A stretch of DNA of 25,865 nucleotides from positions 1-25,865 of the forward strand of contig URGO01000023.1 of the NCBI GenBank assembly GCA_900547435.1. Direction: 5' to 3'. This document shows positions 24,450-25,865 of the stretch, in pieces. The notes under the pieces are model-generated. The model was not told where the DNA came from. It saw nothing but the letters and a program-made list of their open reading frames with translations, and searched no databases. The position numbers were made by a program, and so were the translations under genes. The DNA comes from an uncultured Parabacteroides sp. Lineage in GTDB: Bacteria; Bacteroidota; Bacteroidia; Bacteroidales; Tannerellaceae. Each line of letters opens with the position of its first letter. Within the stretch, counting starts at the first letter, position 1.

Positions 24450-24526
24450 ACGAAGATTCATGGGATAAAGATAGTAAAAATAGGAGGAAATGTAATAGTT
24501 GGAGGAGAGAAACGCTGTATTCTTAT

Positions 24527-24576
24527 AGAGTGGCCCAGCAAAAGAGTCCTTATTGGAATAATTACCGGGCCACTCT
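24527..24576. repeat. Hairpin in copy 2 of the leader module
   Basis: AGAGTGGCCC (24527-24536) pairs with GGGCCACTCT (24567-24576), a perfect 10-bp stem kept from the 12-bp stem of copy 1. The intervening sequence is diverged. There is no gene ending beside it. Confidence 0.7.
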
Positions 24577-24691
24577 TAAACTACTATATTTATAAGAGAG
24601 TGCCCAAGCTATTTACCCCTCTTCTTTCCTCAATAGAGAAATTTTTCTGTAATTATTTTCGAATAGACACACAATAAGCTAAAAAAATACT

Positions 24692-24699
24692 TACTTTTG
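24692..24699 (+). promoter_or_regulatory. -7 element for nqrA
   Basis: TACTTTTG at 24692-24699 is a perfect TAnnTTTG element 35 bp before the nqrA start, predicting a leader of about 28 nt. No clear -33 element is seen. Confidence 0.5.
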
Positions 24700-24733
24700 C
24701 AGAAAATTACATATAAACAATTTTAGTTATATC

Positions 24734-25865
24734 ATGGCAAATGTGATTACGATTAAAAAGGGTTTAGACATTAATCTGAAGGGCAAAGCTCCAGAGGTGA
24801 TGCTAAATGGCGGAAAGAGTGCGACATACGCTATCGTTCCGGACTATTTTACAGGCATTACTCCGAAGGTGGTTGTTCGCCCTGGCGATAAGGTCAAAGC
24901 CGGTTCTGTACTGATGACTGACAAGAACCGCCCCGAAATCAAGTTCGTTTCGCCCGTAAGTGGCGAAGTATCTGCCGTAAATCGTGGTGAAAAGCGTAAG
25001 GTGCTGAGCATTGTTGTTACACCCGGCGCGCAAAACGAGTACGTTGAGTTCGGCAAGAAGAATGTGGCCTCCCTGAAGGCGGAAGAGGTGAAGGATGTGT
25101 TGTTGAACGCCGGTATGTGGCCGTTCATCAAGCAGCGTCCGTATGACATCGTGGCTTCTCCGGCGGATTCCCCGCGGGATATCTTTGTCACGGCATTCAA
25201 TTCCGCTCCGTTGGCTCCGAACTTCGATTTTCTGGTGAAGGGACAAGAGGCTGATTTGCAAACAGGCTTGGACGCTTTAGCCAAATTAACCAATGGAAAA
25301 GTGTATGTAGGTGTGAAGAAGGGTTCTTCCGTGAAAATGAATGGTGTGGAAACCGTAGAGTTTGAAGGTCCGCATCCTGCGGGTAACGTGGGTGTGCAGA
25401 TCAACCATATCAAGCCTGTCAACAAGGGCGAAACGGTATGGACGGTCAATGCTACGGATGTTATCCTGATGGGACGCCTGCTGAATAAAGGTGTGGCAGA
25501 CTTTACGCGCCTCGTGGCTATCACTGGTTCCGAAACGACCGAACAGGGCTATGTGAAGGCTATCGCGGGATGTACTATCGAAAGCCTTGTAGGTGGTAAG
25601 GTGAAGCCCGGCGAGCATATCCGTATCATTAGCGGAAATGTGTTGACGGGTACGAAAGTGGGTATGGGCGACTATCTGGGCGCTTACGATTGCCAGATTA
25701 CCGTAATTCCGGAAGGCGATGACGTAAACGAGTTCTTCGGATGGGCCGTTCCGGGCTTCGGCAAGTATAGCGTGAGCCATTCTTACCTGACGTGGCTGAC
25801 CGGCAAGGGCAAGGAGTATGTGCTGGATGCCCGCATCAAAGGCGGAAAGCGTGCGATGATTATGT
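24734..25865 (+). CDS. nqrA: NqrA, Na+-translocating NADH:quinone reductase subunit A (3' truncated by window)
   Basis: The first 377 codons of an open frame that runs off the window; the family is about 450 residues. It begins MANVITIKKGLDINLKGKAP and includes YFTGITPKVVVRPGDKVKAGSVL, FVSPVSGEVSAVNRGEKRKVLSI, GMWPFIKQRPYDIVA, GPHPAGNVGVQINHI and the later SGNVLTGTKVGMGDYLGAYD, all typical of NqrA. NqrA is the membrane-associated subunit implicated in quinone binding in the Nqr sodium pump, and usually heads nqrABCDEF. Codon use shifts towards CTG, AAG and GGC compared with the neighbouring genes, as expected for a strongly expressed gene. Long open frames on the opposite strand here are shadows. 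Confidence 0.96.
   Translation, partial: MANVITIKKGLDINLKGKAPEVMLNGGKSATYAIVPDYFTGITPKVVVRPGDKVKAGSVLMTDKNRPEIKFVSPVSGEVSAVNRGEKRKVLSIVVTPGAQNEYVEFGKKNVASLKAEEVKDVLLNAGMWPFIKQRPYDIVASPADSPRDIFVTAFNSAPLAPNFDFLVKGQEADLQTGLDALAKLTNGKVYVGVKKGSSVKMNGVETVEFEGPHPAGNVGVQINHIKPVNKGETVWTVNATDVILMGRLLNKGVADFTRLVAITGSETTEQGYVKAIAGCTIESLVGGKVKPGEHIRIISGNVLTGTKVGMGDYLGAYDCQITVIPEGDDVNEFFGWAVPGFGKYSVSHSYLTWLTGKGKEYVLDARIKGGKRAMIM

Larger units (their letters stand above)
24338..24576 (-). repeat. Leader/promoter module, copy 2 (no HU gene attached)
   Basis: This 239-bp segment matches 6920-7160 in the same orientation, including box spacing and outer hairpin. No HU-like coding sequence follows; the next minus-strand gene is glycerate kinase, 160 bp away. 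At the positions of the copy 1 promoter the minus strand reads TATCTTTA (24473-24466) instead of TATCTTTG, and TTA instead of TTG at the -33 element, so this copy is probably a weaker or dead promoter. Confidence 0.88.
24179..24733. other. 555-bp intergenic region between glycerate kinase and nqrA
   Basis: No gene is supported. In order it holds the glycerate kinase -7 element, a 17-bp palindrome TTAGGTG-AAA-CACCTAA (24295-24311), the second copy of the HU leader module (24338-24576) and the nqrA promoter. The remaining sequence at 24577-24690 is AT-rich with nothing recognised. Confidence 0.7.

Noticed and set aside
24803..25780. Three long open frames on the minus strand
   Set aside because: They lie opposite nqrA, whose plus-strand translation matches the family throughout; they are by-products of its codon use.

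Overview
The window looks like a chromosomal segment of a gut-type member of the Bacteroidales, possibly Parabacteroides; this is inferred from gene content, not from a marker gene. The signs are a SusC/SusD outer-membrane pair, SPII lipoproteins, an HU-related DNA-binding protein with a winged-helix tail, a 6-bladed beta-propeller lipoprotein, an Nqr operon start, and promoters of the Bacteroidetes type (TTTG/TTG, about 20 bp, TAnnTTTG).

Layout. At 195-5225 (+) lie a secreted double-PDZ protein, MutS2 and a CorA-type transporter. At 5249-13421 (-) lies a carbohydrate-utilisation region: a metallophosphatase, then after a 515-bp gap susC-susD, then an HU-related regulator and a GH43 lipoprotein that probably form a two-gene transcript. 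At 13811-15071 (+) is a propeller lipoprotein preceded by a 37-codon remnant carrying a second copy of the gene's 3' end. A GtrA-family membrane protein follows (-). At 15847-22166 (+) are four tightly packed fusion genes for the anaerobic (cobalt-early) corrin-ring pathway: CbiH-CbiC, CbiE-CbiT, CbiG-CbiF and CbiJ-CbiD, eight activities in four polypeptides. At 22223-24178 (-) are a periplasmic TPR protein and a glycerate kinase. The window ends inside nqrA (+), which starts at 24734.

The most unusual structure is non-coding. The roughly 240-bp leader of the HU-related gene (6920-7160) occurs again at 24338-24576, where no HU-like gene follows. Each copy contains four dyad-symmetric boxes, TTTTCA-N6-TGAWAA, spaced exactly 22 bp apart, plus an outer hairpin (AGAGTGGCCC/GGGCCACTCT). 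In the first copy the boxes lie between a good predicted promoter and the HU-like start codon, so they would be transcribed in the 5' leader. In the second copy both core promoter elements carry a G-to-A change while the boxes remain.

Other structures of note are a perfect 21-bp inverted repeat upstream of susC, whose arms are themselves palindromic, nested intergenic inverted repeats at 13547-13698, and hairpins that overlap the stop codons of corA and the last cob gene. No tRNA, rRNA, CRISPR array, transposase gene or B12 riboswitch was recognised.
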